This document shows positions 1-7,653 of a stretch of DNA of 64,000 nucleotides, one piece after another. Below the pieces are notes generated by a model. The model did not search any database. It was not told the DNA's origin and worked only from the letters and a program-made list of their open reading frames with translations. Position 1 is the stretch's first letter. Every line of letters begins with the position of its first letter. A program made the position numbers and the translations under genes. The DNA lies in NCBI RefSeq assembly GCF_036013645.1, contig NZ_CP107869.1:372001-436000 (forward strand), in the 5' to 3' direction. The stretch comes from Streptomyces sp. NBC_00490. GTDB taxonomy: Bacteria; Actinomycetota; Actinomycetes; Streptomycetales; Streptomycetaceae.

Positions 1-3000
1 TACTCCTGGAACATCGCCCCGAAGAACACACCGGTCTGGCTCCCTCGCAGCGACAGCGGGTCGAGTCCGGCCCGCTCGACCGCCTCCCACGAGGTCTCCA
101 GCAGCAACCGCTGCTGCGGGTCCATGGCCAGGGCCTCGCGCGGCGAGATCCCGAAGAACGCCGGGTCGAAGTCGGGCGCCTCCCGCAGGAAGCCGCCGCT
201 GCGCACGTAACTCGTGCCCGGCCGCTCCAGGGTGGGGTCGTAGAGGTTCTCCAGGTTCCAGCCCCGGTTGTCCGGGAACTCGCCGATCACGTCCCGGCGG
301 CCCGCCACCACCTCCCACAACTCGTCGGGAGAGCTGACACCGCCAGGGAAGCGGCAGGCCATACCGACGATGGCGATGGGCTCGTCGTCCTCGGCACGCC
401 CGGCGACGGCCTCCTCGACAGCCGGCGTGGCAGCGCCGAACAGGGTGGTCCGCAGGTGGCGCGCGAGGGCGTCCGGGGTCGGATGCTCGAAGAGCACGGT
501 CGTGGGCAGCGGCAGCTCGGTCTCGGCGCTCAGTGTGTTCCGCAGTTGCACGGACAGGTGCGAGTCGAAGCCCTGCTCCTTGAACGACACACCGGTGTCC
601 ACCGCGTCCATCGAGGAGTGTCCGAGCGTGGCGGCGGCGTGGGTCCGCACCAGCCGTGACAGCGCTGCCTCCTGCTCGGCCTCGCTCAGGGGAGCGAGCT
701 CGCGGCGCAACGCGTGGGCGTCCGCGTCGGCTGTCTCGTCGACCTCCGGCACGGCGGCCGGTCGCACCCTGGGCGCGGCCAGGGCGTCCACGGAGACGAC
801 GGTGTCGAGCCAGTACCGCTGCCGCTGAAAGGCGTAGGTGGGCAACTCCACGCGCTGGGCGCCGGTGCCGGCGAAGAGGGCGTTCCAGTCGACGGTGAGA
901 CCACGGACGTAGCCCTCGGCAAGGGAGGTCAGGAACCGCTCGGGTCCGCCTTCGTCACGGCGCAGGGTGCCCAGCGCAACCGCGGTCAGGGTGGTGTCGG
1001 CGTGGTCCTCGAACGTCTCCTGCATCCCCACCGTCAGGACGGGGTGAGGGCTGCACTCCACGAAGTAGCCGAAACCGTCGGTGAGCAGTTCACGGACGGT
1101 GGCGTCGAACCGCACCTCCTGCCGGAGGTTGGTCACCCAGTACCCGGCGTCCAGACCGCTGGTGTCGATCACCGCACCGGTCACCGTCGAGTAGAACGGC
1201 ACCTGCGCGGGGCGAGGCTCGATGCCCTGGAGAGCCTCGACGACCTGCTCCCGGATCGACTCCACCTGCGGGGAGTGCGAGGCGTAGTCCACCGCGATAC
1301 GACGCGCCCGAACCCCCTCGCTCTCGCACACACCCATCAGCTCGTCCAGAGCATCGGGCCCACCCGAAACCACTGTCGAAGACGGACCGTTGACAGAGGC
1401 GATCGAGATCCGCTCACCCCACCGGGCAATCAACTCCCGCACCCGGTCCGCACCCACGGCGACGGAAACCATGCCGCCGTTACCGGACAGGCTCTCCGCG
1501 ATGGCCTGCGCCCGCAGGACCACGACCCGGGCGCCGTCCTGCACCGACAACCCGCCCGCCACCACAGCAGCGGCGATCTCACCTTGCGAGTGACCGATCA
1601 CCGCACCCGGCTGCACACCGACCGAACGCCACACCGCCGCGAGCGACACCATCACCGCCCACAACGACGCCTGCACCACCACCACATCGTCCAACGACGC
1701 AGCTGACGGCAGACCCCGCACGACATCGGTCACCGACCAGTCCACCAACGACGACAGCGCAGCATCACACTCCGCAAGCCGCTCCCGGAAGACCGGCGAG
1801 GACTCCCACAACCCCGCCCCCATACCGAGCCACTGCGACCCCTGACCCGGGAACACGAACACCACCCGACCCGACTCCCCGGGCACCACCCCCGACACCA
1901 CACCAGCCGACGGCACACCCTCCGCCACCGACCGCAACGCCTCCACAGCAGCATCCCGGTCACCCGCCAAGACCACCGCACGGTGATCGAGCGCGGCCCG
2001 ACCCGTTCCGAGCGACCAGCCCACGTCCGGCAGCGACACTTCCGTCCGCTCGCCCGCGAACGCCGCCAGCCGTGCCGCCTGCCCCCGCAGGCCCGCGCGG
2101 TTCCGGCCGGACACAGGCCAGCACGTCACGGGAGCGTGGGTGAACGGCGCCGTGTCACTTCCCCGGGCGGCGGTCTCCTGAGCGCCGGTCCATTCCGCGG
2201 CCACGACGTGGCAGTTGGTGCCGCCCATGCCGAACGAGGAGACGCCGGCGAGCAGCGGTCGGTCGGCGGCGGGCCACGGGCCGGTGGCCCGCTGGACGCT
2301 CAGGTTGAGCCGGTCGAGAGGGATCTCGGGGTTGGGCGTCTCGTAGTTGAGGCTGGCGGGGAGCACTCGGTGCCGGAGGCTGAGCACGACCTTGAGGAGG
2401 CCGGTGATGCCGGCGGCGCCCTCCAGGTGGCCCACGTTGGTCTTGACGGAGCCGACCATCACCGGGTCGCCGGGCTCGCGGGCCGTGCCGACGGCCGCGC
2501 CGAGGGCGGCGGCCTCAACGGGGTCGCCGACCTTGGTGCCGGTGCCGTGGAGTTCGACGTACTGGACGTCCGCGGGATCGGTGCCGGCCCTCTGGTGGGC
2601 CAGGCGCAGGACTTCCTCCTGGGCGGCGCGGAGGGGGGCGGTCAGGGACGCGCCGCCGCCGTCGTTGTTGACGGCACTGCCGAGCAGCAGGCAGTGGATG
2701 GTGTCGCCTTCGGCGACGGCCCTCGAGAGCCGTTTGAGGACGACGACGACGCCGCCCTCGCCGCGCACATAGCCGTTGGCGCGGGCGTCGAAGGTGTGGC
2801 AGCGGCCGTCCGGGGAGAGGGCGCCGAAGCGCGCGACACGGTCGGTGGTCTCGGGGAGGAGGTTGAGGTTGATGCCGCCGGCGAGGGCGACAGTGCTCTC
2901 GCCGGTGCGCAGGCTCTCGCAGGCGAGGTGGACCGAGACAAGGGAGGACGACTGGCCGGTGTCCACGGTCATGCTGGGGCCGCGCAGCCCCAAGACGTAC

Positions 3001-3509
3001 GAGACACGGTTGGCGATCATGCTGCGGTGCAGCCCGGTCATGGAGTGGGGGCCGAGGGCGTCAGCGCCGAGGCGGGCGGACAGCGCGGCGTAGTCGTCGG
3101 CGATGACGCCGACGAACACACCGGAGCGCTGGCCGGCGAGCCCCGTCGGGGGCAGTCCGGCGTCCTCGAGCGCCTCCCAGCCGAGTTCGAGTGCCAGGCG
3201 CTGCTGGGGGTCCATCAGCGCGGCCTCGCGCGGCGAGATGCCGAAGAACGCTGCGTCGAAGCCCTCGATCTGCTCCTGGTCGAGGAAGGCGCCGAAGCGC
3301 GGGGTGCGGGCGTCCTGCTCGGCGTCGGTTCCGTCGTCGGTGGCCGCGGCGCCGAGGCGTTCCGGCGGGAGCTCGCGGACGGCGTGGCCGCCCGCGCGCA
3401 GCAACTCCCAGAAGGCGGCGGGGGTGGGGGCTCCGGGCAGGCGGCAGGCGAGCCCCACGACGGCGATCGCCTCGTCACCGTCGGCCGGCCCGTCGCCGGA
3501 CGGGGTCAT
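1..3509 (-). CDS. Modular type I polyketide synthase, loading module plus start of first extension module (partial)
   Basis: Starts at ATG 3509 and runs leftward off the window. Domains in order: a ketosynthase (about residues 14-440) with VDTGQSSS, where Gln186 replaces the active-site Cys (KSQ type); an acyltransferase (about 545-860) with GHSQGE (Ser641) and YASH (from Tyr742), both signatures of methylmalonyl-CoA choice; an ACP with GFDSH (Ser983 for phosphopantetheine); then a second KS beginning EPIAIVGMACRFPGG near residue 1043, cut by the window edge before its active site. In known systems a KSQ decarboxylates the loaded extender, so the predicted starter is propionyl. The domain order is seen directly; the starter is inferred. 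No ketoreductase or other reductive domain lies between ACP and the next KS, as expected for a loading module. Confidence 0.95.
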   Translation of the reverse strand, partial: MTPSGDGPADGDEAIAVVGLACRLPGAPTPAAFWELLRAGGHAVRELPPERLGAAATDDGTDAEQDARTPRFGAFLDQEQIEGFDAAFFGISPREAALMDPQQRLALELGWEALEDAGLPPTGLAGQRSGVFVGVIADDYAALSARLGADALGPHSMTGLHRSMIANRVSYVLGLRGPSMTVDTGQSSSLVSVHLACESLRTGESTVALAGGINLNLLPETTDRVARFGALSPDGRCHTFDARANGYVRGEGGVVVVLKRLSRAVAEGDTIHCLLLGSAVNNDGGGASLTAPLRAAQEEVLRLAHQRAGTDPADVQYVELHGTGTKVGDPVEAAALGAAVGTAREPGDPVMVGSVKTNVGHLEGAAGITGLLKVVLSLRHRVLPASLNYETPNPEIPLDRLNLSVQRATGPWPAADRPLLAGVSSFGMGGTNCHVVAAEWTGAQETAARGSDTAPFTHAPVTCWPVSGRNRAGLRGQAARLAAFAGERTEVSLPDVGWSLGTGRAALDHRAVVLAGDRDAAVEALRSVAEGVPSAGVVSGVVPGESGRVVFVFPGQGSQWLGMGAGLWESSPVFRERLAECDAALSSLVDWSVTDVVRGLPSAASLDDVVVVQASLWAVMVSLAAVWRSVGVQPGAVIGHSQGEIAAAVVAGGLSVQDGARVVVLRAQAIAESLSGNGGMVSVAVGADRVRELIARWGERISIASVNGPSSTVVSGGPDALDELMGVCESEGVRARRIAVDYASHSPQVESIREQVVEALQGIEPRPAQVPFYSTVTGAVIDTSGLDAGYWVTNLRQEVRFDATVRELLTDGFGYFVECSPHPVLTVGMQETFEDHADTTLTAVALGTLRRDEGGPERFLTSLAEGYVRGLTVDWNALFAGTGAQRVELPTYAFQRQRYWLDTVVSVDALAAPRVRPAAVPEVDETADADAHALRRELAPLSEAEQEAALSRLVRTHAAATLGHSSMDAVDTGVSFKEQGFDSHLSVQLRNTLSAETELPLPTTVLFEHPTPDALARHLRTTLFGAATPAVEEAVAGRAEDDEPIAIVGMACRFPGGVSSPDELWEVVAGRRDVIGEFPDNRGWNLENLYDPTLERPGTSYVRSGGFLREAPDFDPAFFGISPREALAMDPQQRLLLETSWEAVERAGLDPLSLRGSQTGVFFGAMFQE

Positions 3510-3992
3510 GGAATTCTCGCGCGCCTTGTTGTCCGCCAACACTGTCTCCAGAGCTCCCCGGGAATTGCGTCGAGACCGCGATCGGGCCGAATGGAAGTGG
3601 GAATCCGAATGGGTGGGTGTCGAGGTGATGCGTTGGTTTCCCCGAATCCCAGCAGGACGACGGTGCGTGTGTCGACCGGTGCTTGGTGCTCACGGGCCCC
3701 TAGCTTGGTGCCCCCCACCCCTATGTCGCCCGGGAGTCCCCCTACGGGCAATCTGGGGATGCCAGACGCGCGTACGCTCGGATACGGTTCGTGCGTTCCG
3801 GTACCGGGATACGTCCGGTATGTGCGCAGGAACTCGCCCTTCATTTCCGGGCGAAGAGTAGTACTGGGAAACAGCACCGGGGAATGGTCAACTTCCCCTT
3901 CCCTGCCCCCTTTTTCTTACTTCTTCTTCCCTCTTTCTTCTTCCGTCGCCGGCCCTTTCCTGCCTTTCCGTCCGGACGCAAGGAGTCCTCAC
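3510..3992. promoter_or_regulatory. Divergent PKS/P450 promoter region with three CCCCTA repeats at 21-bp spacing
   Basis: This 483-bp gap separates the leftward PKS from the rightward P450 operon and holds no gene. Three direct CCCCTA hexamers start at 3697, 3718 and 3739, exactly 21 bp (two helical turns) apart. The same hexamer occurs upstream of the LAL regulator and the KAS III gene, which suggests binding sites for the cluster activator. That link is inference. A pyrimidine-rich stretch lies just upstream of the P450 ribosome binding site (AAGGAG at 3980-3985). Confidence 0.5.
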
Positions 3993-5183
3993 ATGTCCGA
4001 ACAGGCTCTTCCTCTCACTCCCCCTTCGGCTGCCGACGGTGGAGCGGCCTTGTTCGACTGGCTGCGCGTGATGCGCGACGAGGCGCCCGTCGTCCGGGGG
4101 AGCAACGGCAGTTGGTATGTGTTCCGTTACGCCGACGTGCAGCACGTGTTGTCCGAATACGCCGACTTCTCCTCCGACCCGACGCCGGTCTCGCCGAAGG
4201 CGGCCGAGGTGGCCAAGGGCGACCTGGCCCAGATCGACCCGCCCGTCCACCACCACCTGCGGCGGCAGATCAGCCGGGTGTTCACGCCGAGGATGGTGGC
4301 GGGCCTGGAGCCGCGCATCCGTGAGATAGGCACCGGGCTGCTGGATGCCGCCGGGGACGCCGGGGAACTTGACCTGGTGCGGCAGTTGACGCATCCGCTG
4401 CCGGTCATCGTGATCGCCGAGCTGCTGGGCGTGCCGGCGGAGGACCGTCCCGTGTTCCGGCACTGGGCGGACCGCATCATCGCGGCGAAGATCGCCGGTG
4501 TGGACGACCCGGAGACGTACGAGAGGCTCAGATCCGCGATCGAGGAGATGGACTACTACCTCGAGGGGCAGCTGGAGGAACGGCGGGCCCGGCCCGGGGA
4601 CGACCTGCTGAGCCGGATGGTGACGAGCGAGCTCGACGGGGAGCCGATCACGGGCGCCGAGGCGGTCAACTTCGCGCGGCTGCTGCTGATCGCGGGGCAC
4701 ATCACCACCACGATGATGCTGAGCAGTTCCATCCTCTCCTTCGACGAGTTCCCGGGAGCCGCGGCGCAACTGCGCGCGGACCGCTCGCTGATACCGGGCG
4801 CGCTGGAGGAAGTGATGCGCTACCGGCCGCCGTTCACCATCACCGGCCGGTACACGACCCGGGACGTGGAACTGGCCGGGGTGACCATCCCGGAGCGCTC
4901 GATCGTCATTCCGTGGCTGGTGTCGGCGAACCGCGACGAGCGGCAGTTCGCCGATCCGGACGTGTTCGACATCCACCGCTCGCCCAACGCGCACGTGGCG
5001 TTCGGCAAGGGCATCCACTTCTGCATCGGCGCCCCCTTGGCCCGCCTGGAGGGCCGGGTCGCCCTGGAGCTGCTGTTCGACCGGTTCTCCGACATCCGGC
5101 TCGACCGCGAGGTGCCGCTGCGTTTCCACGAGCAGAACTTCTTCGGCGTCAAGTCGCTGCCGGTGTCCGTGAAGCACGCCTAG
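3993..5183 (+). CDS. Cytochrome P450, probable polyketide tailoring hydroxylase
   Basis: 396-aa soluble bacterial P450. The ATG is preceded by AAGGAG at 8-nt spacing. The I-helix oxygen-binding motif is AGHITT at residues 234-239, the ExxR region is EEVMRYRPP, and the heme-binding loop is FGKGIHFCIGAP with Cys344 as thiolate ligand. Length and motifs fit the CYP107-like group common in macrolide clusters. It opens a rightward operon with the KSI-like and dehydrogenase genes (gaps of 72 and 113 bp) and faces the PKS, so oxidation of the polyketide product is the likely role; the site of oxidation cannot be read from sequence. Electron partners (ferredoxin and reductase) are not in the window. 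Confidence 0.93.
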   Translation: MSEQALPLTPPSAADGGAALFDWLRVMRDEAPVVRGSNGSWYVFRYADVQHVLSEYADFSSDPTPVSPKAAEVAKGDLAQIDPPVHHHLRRQISRVFTPRMVAGLEPRIREIGTGLLDAAGDAGELDLVRQLTHPLPVIVIAELLGVPAEDRPVFRHWADRIIAAKIAGVDDPETYERLRSAIEEMDYYLEGQLEERRARPGDDLLSRMVTSELDGEPITGAEAVNFARLLLIAGHITTTMMLSSSILSFDEFPGAAAQLRADRSLIPGALEEVMRYRPPFTITGRYTTRDVELAGVTIPERSIVIPWLVSANRDERQFADPDVFDIHRSPNAHVAFGKGIHFCIGAPLARLEGRVALELLFDRFSDIRLDREVPLRFHEQNFFGVKSLPVSVKHA

Positions 5184-5255
5184 GACACGCACCCCACCGG
5201 AGAAGCACCGAACCGTTAAGCCCCGAGGCTCACTGCGAGAGGCACCGGAGACCCC

Positions 5256-5708
5256 ATGCCTGACGAGGCGACAGCCAAGCAACTCATCCTGGACCACTGC
5301 CGGAAGATCAACGAGGGGGACGTGGAGGGCCTGCTCAAGCTGTACGCGGAGGACTGCAGCTTCGAGGACCCGGTCGGCAACGGCAAGCAGTACGGGCTCA
5401 GGGCGCTGAGCCAGCGCGCCGCGGCCGCGATCTTCTCCGGCGCGTACGAGGACGCCGCGTCGCCCGTGACCGCCGAGGGCGGCCGCTGGGCCGCCGTCCC
5501 CATGGTGTCGACGTTCAACTACCTGCCGCTCGCCGGTCCCGCGATGGCGCAGAGCGGCCTGCTGCCGCCGGAACCGCCGCCGGACCCGGAGAACAAGATG
5601 ATCCGGGTCAACATCGTGATGGTGATCCGGGTCAACGACGACGGCCTGGTCGACCAGATGCAGGCCTTCTACGGCCGCGGTGACGCCACCGTCATCGACA
5701 AGGGCTGA
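5256..5708 (+). CDS. SnoaL/ketosteroid-isomerase-like (NTF2 fold) protein
   Basis: 150-aa protein with the N-terminal pattern of the NTF2-like/KSI fold (ILDHCRKINEGDVEGLLKLY, then the acidic stretch AEDCSFEDPVG). This fold includes isomerases, polyketide cyclases such as SnoaL, and the epoxide hydrolase/cyclases of polyether pathways. Placed 72 bp after the P450 and read in the same direction, it is likely a tailoring or isomerisation enzyme acting on the polyketide or a precursor. The substrate is not predictable. A GAGAGG-like ribosome binding site lies in the spacer. Confidence 0.75.
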   Translation: MPDEATAKQLILDHCRKINEGDVEGLLKLYAEDCSFEDPVGNGKQYGLRALSQRAAAAIFSGAYEDAASPVTAEGGRWAAVPMVSTFNYLPLAGPAMAQSGLLPPEPPPDPENKMIRVNIVMVIRVNDDGLVDQMQAFYGRGDATVIDKG

Positions 5709-5821
5709 CCCACTCGGGCGCAGGGGATCCCCGCCGCCTTCGCCGCCCGGTCGGAGAGCCGAGCCGCGGTCCCACTGTCTGCGCACCGACCGGACGACCG
5801 AACCGAAGGGACCCAACCACC

Positions 5822-7561
5822 ATGGCTCAGACGTTCACGCGGACAGCGGTGATAGGGGTGGGCGCGGTCGGCGCCACGCTCGTGGACCTGCTGGCCCGGG
5901 CGGGGCTGCCGGTCACCGCCGTGGAGGCGGACGAACGGGCGCTCGCGGACGGGAGGCGGCGGGTGACGGGTCGTACCGCCGACGGAACCGAGCCCGCGGG
6001 CGTGCGCTGGACCACCCGGGTGGCGGACGCCGCCGGGGCGGACCTGGTGATCGAGGCGGTGCCGGAACGGCTGGACGTCAAGACCGCCGTGCTCGCGGAG
6101 GCGGTCGGGGTGTGCGGGCCGGACACCGTGTTCGCCACCACCACGAGCGGCCACTCGGTCACCGAGATCGCGTCGCTGTGCGGCACGATGACCCGCACGG
6201 TCGGCCTGCCCCTGTTTCCCGCGGTGCCCACCACGGCGGTGGAGGTGGTGAGCACTCCGCTGACCGAACGGGCCGTCCGGGAGGCGATGGTGGAGCTGGC
6301 GCGGCGCCTGGGCCACACCCCCGTCCAGGTCGCGGACCGCCCGGGCTTCATCGGCGGCGCGCTGGCGATGACGTACCTGAACAGCGCGGTCACGATGTAC
6401 GAGCAGCGCTACGCCTCCCGGGAGGACATCGACACGGCGATGACGCTGGGCTGCGGGCTGCCGCTCGGACCGCTGGCACAGCTCGACGTGATGGGCCTCG
6501 ACGTGGCCCGGGACACCCTGGAGCTGCTGTACGAGCGGACCGGCGACCGGGCCTACGCGCCGGCCCCGCTGCTGTCGCACTACGTCGCGGCCGGGCTGCT
6601 CGGACGGAAGGCGGGGCGCGGCTTCTACGACTACGGGCCCGGCGGCGTGTCCCCCGCGTCCGCGGTCGGCGGCCCCCTCTCCGGCCGCAGCGGCCTGCCC
6701 GCGCGCCCGGTGCGCACGGTGGGTGTGGTGGGGTCCGGGACGATGGGCGCGGGCATCGCCGAGGTGTCCGCCAGGGCCGGCCACCCCACGGTGCTCGTCG
6801 CACGCAGCGACGCCAAGGCCAAGGGGGCGGTACTGACGGTCGAGCGGTCCCTGGAACGGGCGGTGGGCCGGGGGAAGGTGACCCGGCAGGAGGCGGACGC
6901 CACCCTGGGCAGGCTGGTGGCCGTCTCCCAGCTGGAGGCGCTGGACGAGTGCGACCTGGTGGTCGAGGCGGTGGTGGAGGACCTGGCGGTCAAGCGGGAG
7001 CTGTTCGCGGAGCTGGGCCGGGCCTGCCGGCCGGACGCGGTGCTGGCCTCGTCGACGTCCGGGCTGCCGATCATCGAGTGCGCCACGGCCACCGGCCGCC
7101 CGGAGAACGTGGTCGGCATGCACTTCTTCAACCCGGCCCCGGTGATGCGGCTGGTGGAGGTGGTGCGCACGGCGCTCACCTCCGACGAGACGGCCGGCAC
7201 CGCGCACGCCGCGGCCGCGGCGATGGGCAAGCGGCCCGTGGGCTGCGCGGACCGGGCCGGGTTCATCGTCAACGCCCTGCTGTTCCCCTACCTGAACCGG
7301 GCCATCGGGCTCGTGGAGGAGCAGGCCATCACCCCGGACGACGTGGACGACGTGATGACGGGCGGCCACGGCTATCCGATGGGCCCGCTGAAACTGCTGG
7401 ACGTGGTCGGACTGGACGTGTCGCTGCAGATCCAGCGGACGCTGCACGACACGTTCCTCGATCCGTCGCTCGCGCCCGCCCGCTACCTGGAGCACCTGGT
7501 GCGGGCGGGCCACCTGGGGAGCAAGTCAGGGCAGGGGTTCCGGGTCCACGCGAGCCGCTGA
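5822..7561 (+). CDS. Fused two-domain 3-hydroxyacyl-CoA dehydrogenase, first domain apparently inactive
   Basis: 579 aa, two tandem 3-hydroxyacyl-CoA dehydrogenase units. The C-terminal unit (about residue 299 onward) has an NAD-binding GSGTMGAG, the acidic VVEAVVED loop and the catalytic GMHFFNPAP (His434), so it should interconvert 3-hydroxyacyl- and 3-ketoacyl-CoA with NAD. The N-terminal unit keeps a Rossmann GVGAVG and VIEAVPE but reads GLPLFPAVP where the catalytic His belongs (Pro130), so it is probably structural. In this cluster, together with the KAS III gene, a role in making an unusual starter or extender acyl-CoA is plausible but unproven. It is the last gene of the P450 operon. 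Confidence 0.88.
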   Translation: MAQTFTRTAVIGVGAVGATLVDLLARAGLPVTAVEADERALADGRRRVTGRTADGTEPAGVRWTTRVADAAGADLVIEAVPERLDVKTAVLAEAVGVCGPDTVFATTTSGHSVTEIASLCGTMTRTVGLPLFPAVPTTAVEVVSTPLTERAVREAMVELARRLGHTPVQVADRPGFIGGALAMTYLNSAVTMYEQRYASREDIDTAMTLGCGLPLGPLAQLDVMGLDVARDTLELLYERTGDRAYAPAPLLSHYVAAGLLGRKAGRGFYDYGPGGVSPASAVGGPLSGRSGLPARPVRTVGVVGSGTMGAGIAEVSARAGHPTVLVARSDAKAKGAVLTVERSLERAVGRGKVTRQEADATLGRLVAVSQLEALDECDLVVEAVVEDLAVKRELFAELGRACRPDAVLASSTSGLPIIECATATGRPENVVGMHFFNPAPVMRLVEVVRTALTSDETAGTAHAAAAAMGKRPVGCADRAGFIVNALLFPYLNRAIGLVEEQAITPDDVDDVMTGGHGYPMGPLKLLDVVGLDVSLQIQRTLHDTFLDPSLAPARYLEHLVRAGHLGSKSGQGFRVHASR

Positions 7562-7595
7562 GCGACCACCGCGCCGGATCGGCGCGGGCCGCCGG

Positions 7596-7624
7596 GACGG
7601 TGCCCCCGCCATGGGGGAACCGTC
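7596..7624. terminator. Hairpin between convergent genes
   Basis: GACGGT-g-CCCCC pairs with GGGGG-a-ACCGTC around a 5-nt loop (one mismatch). It lies in the 92-bp gap between the convergent dehydrogenase and LAL genes and would serve both directions. There is no clear T-tract, which is common in Streptomyces. Confidence 0.6.
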
Positions 7625-7653
7625 ACCGCGGCCTCACGCCACGCGGTCACACG

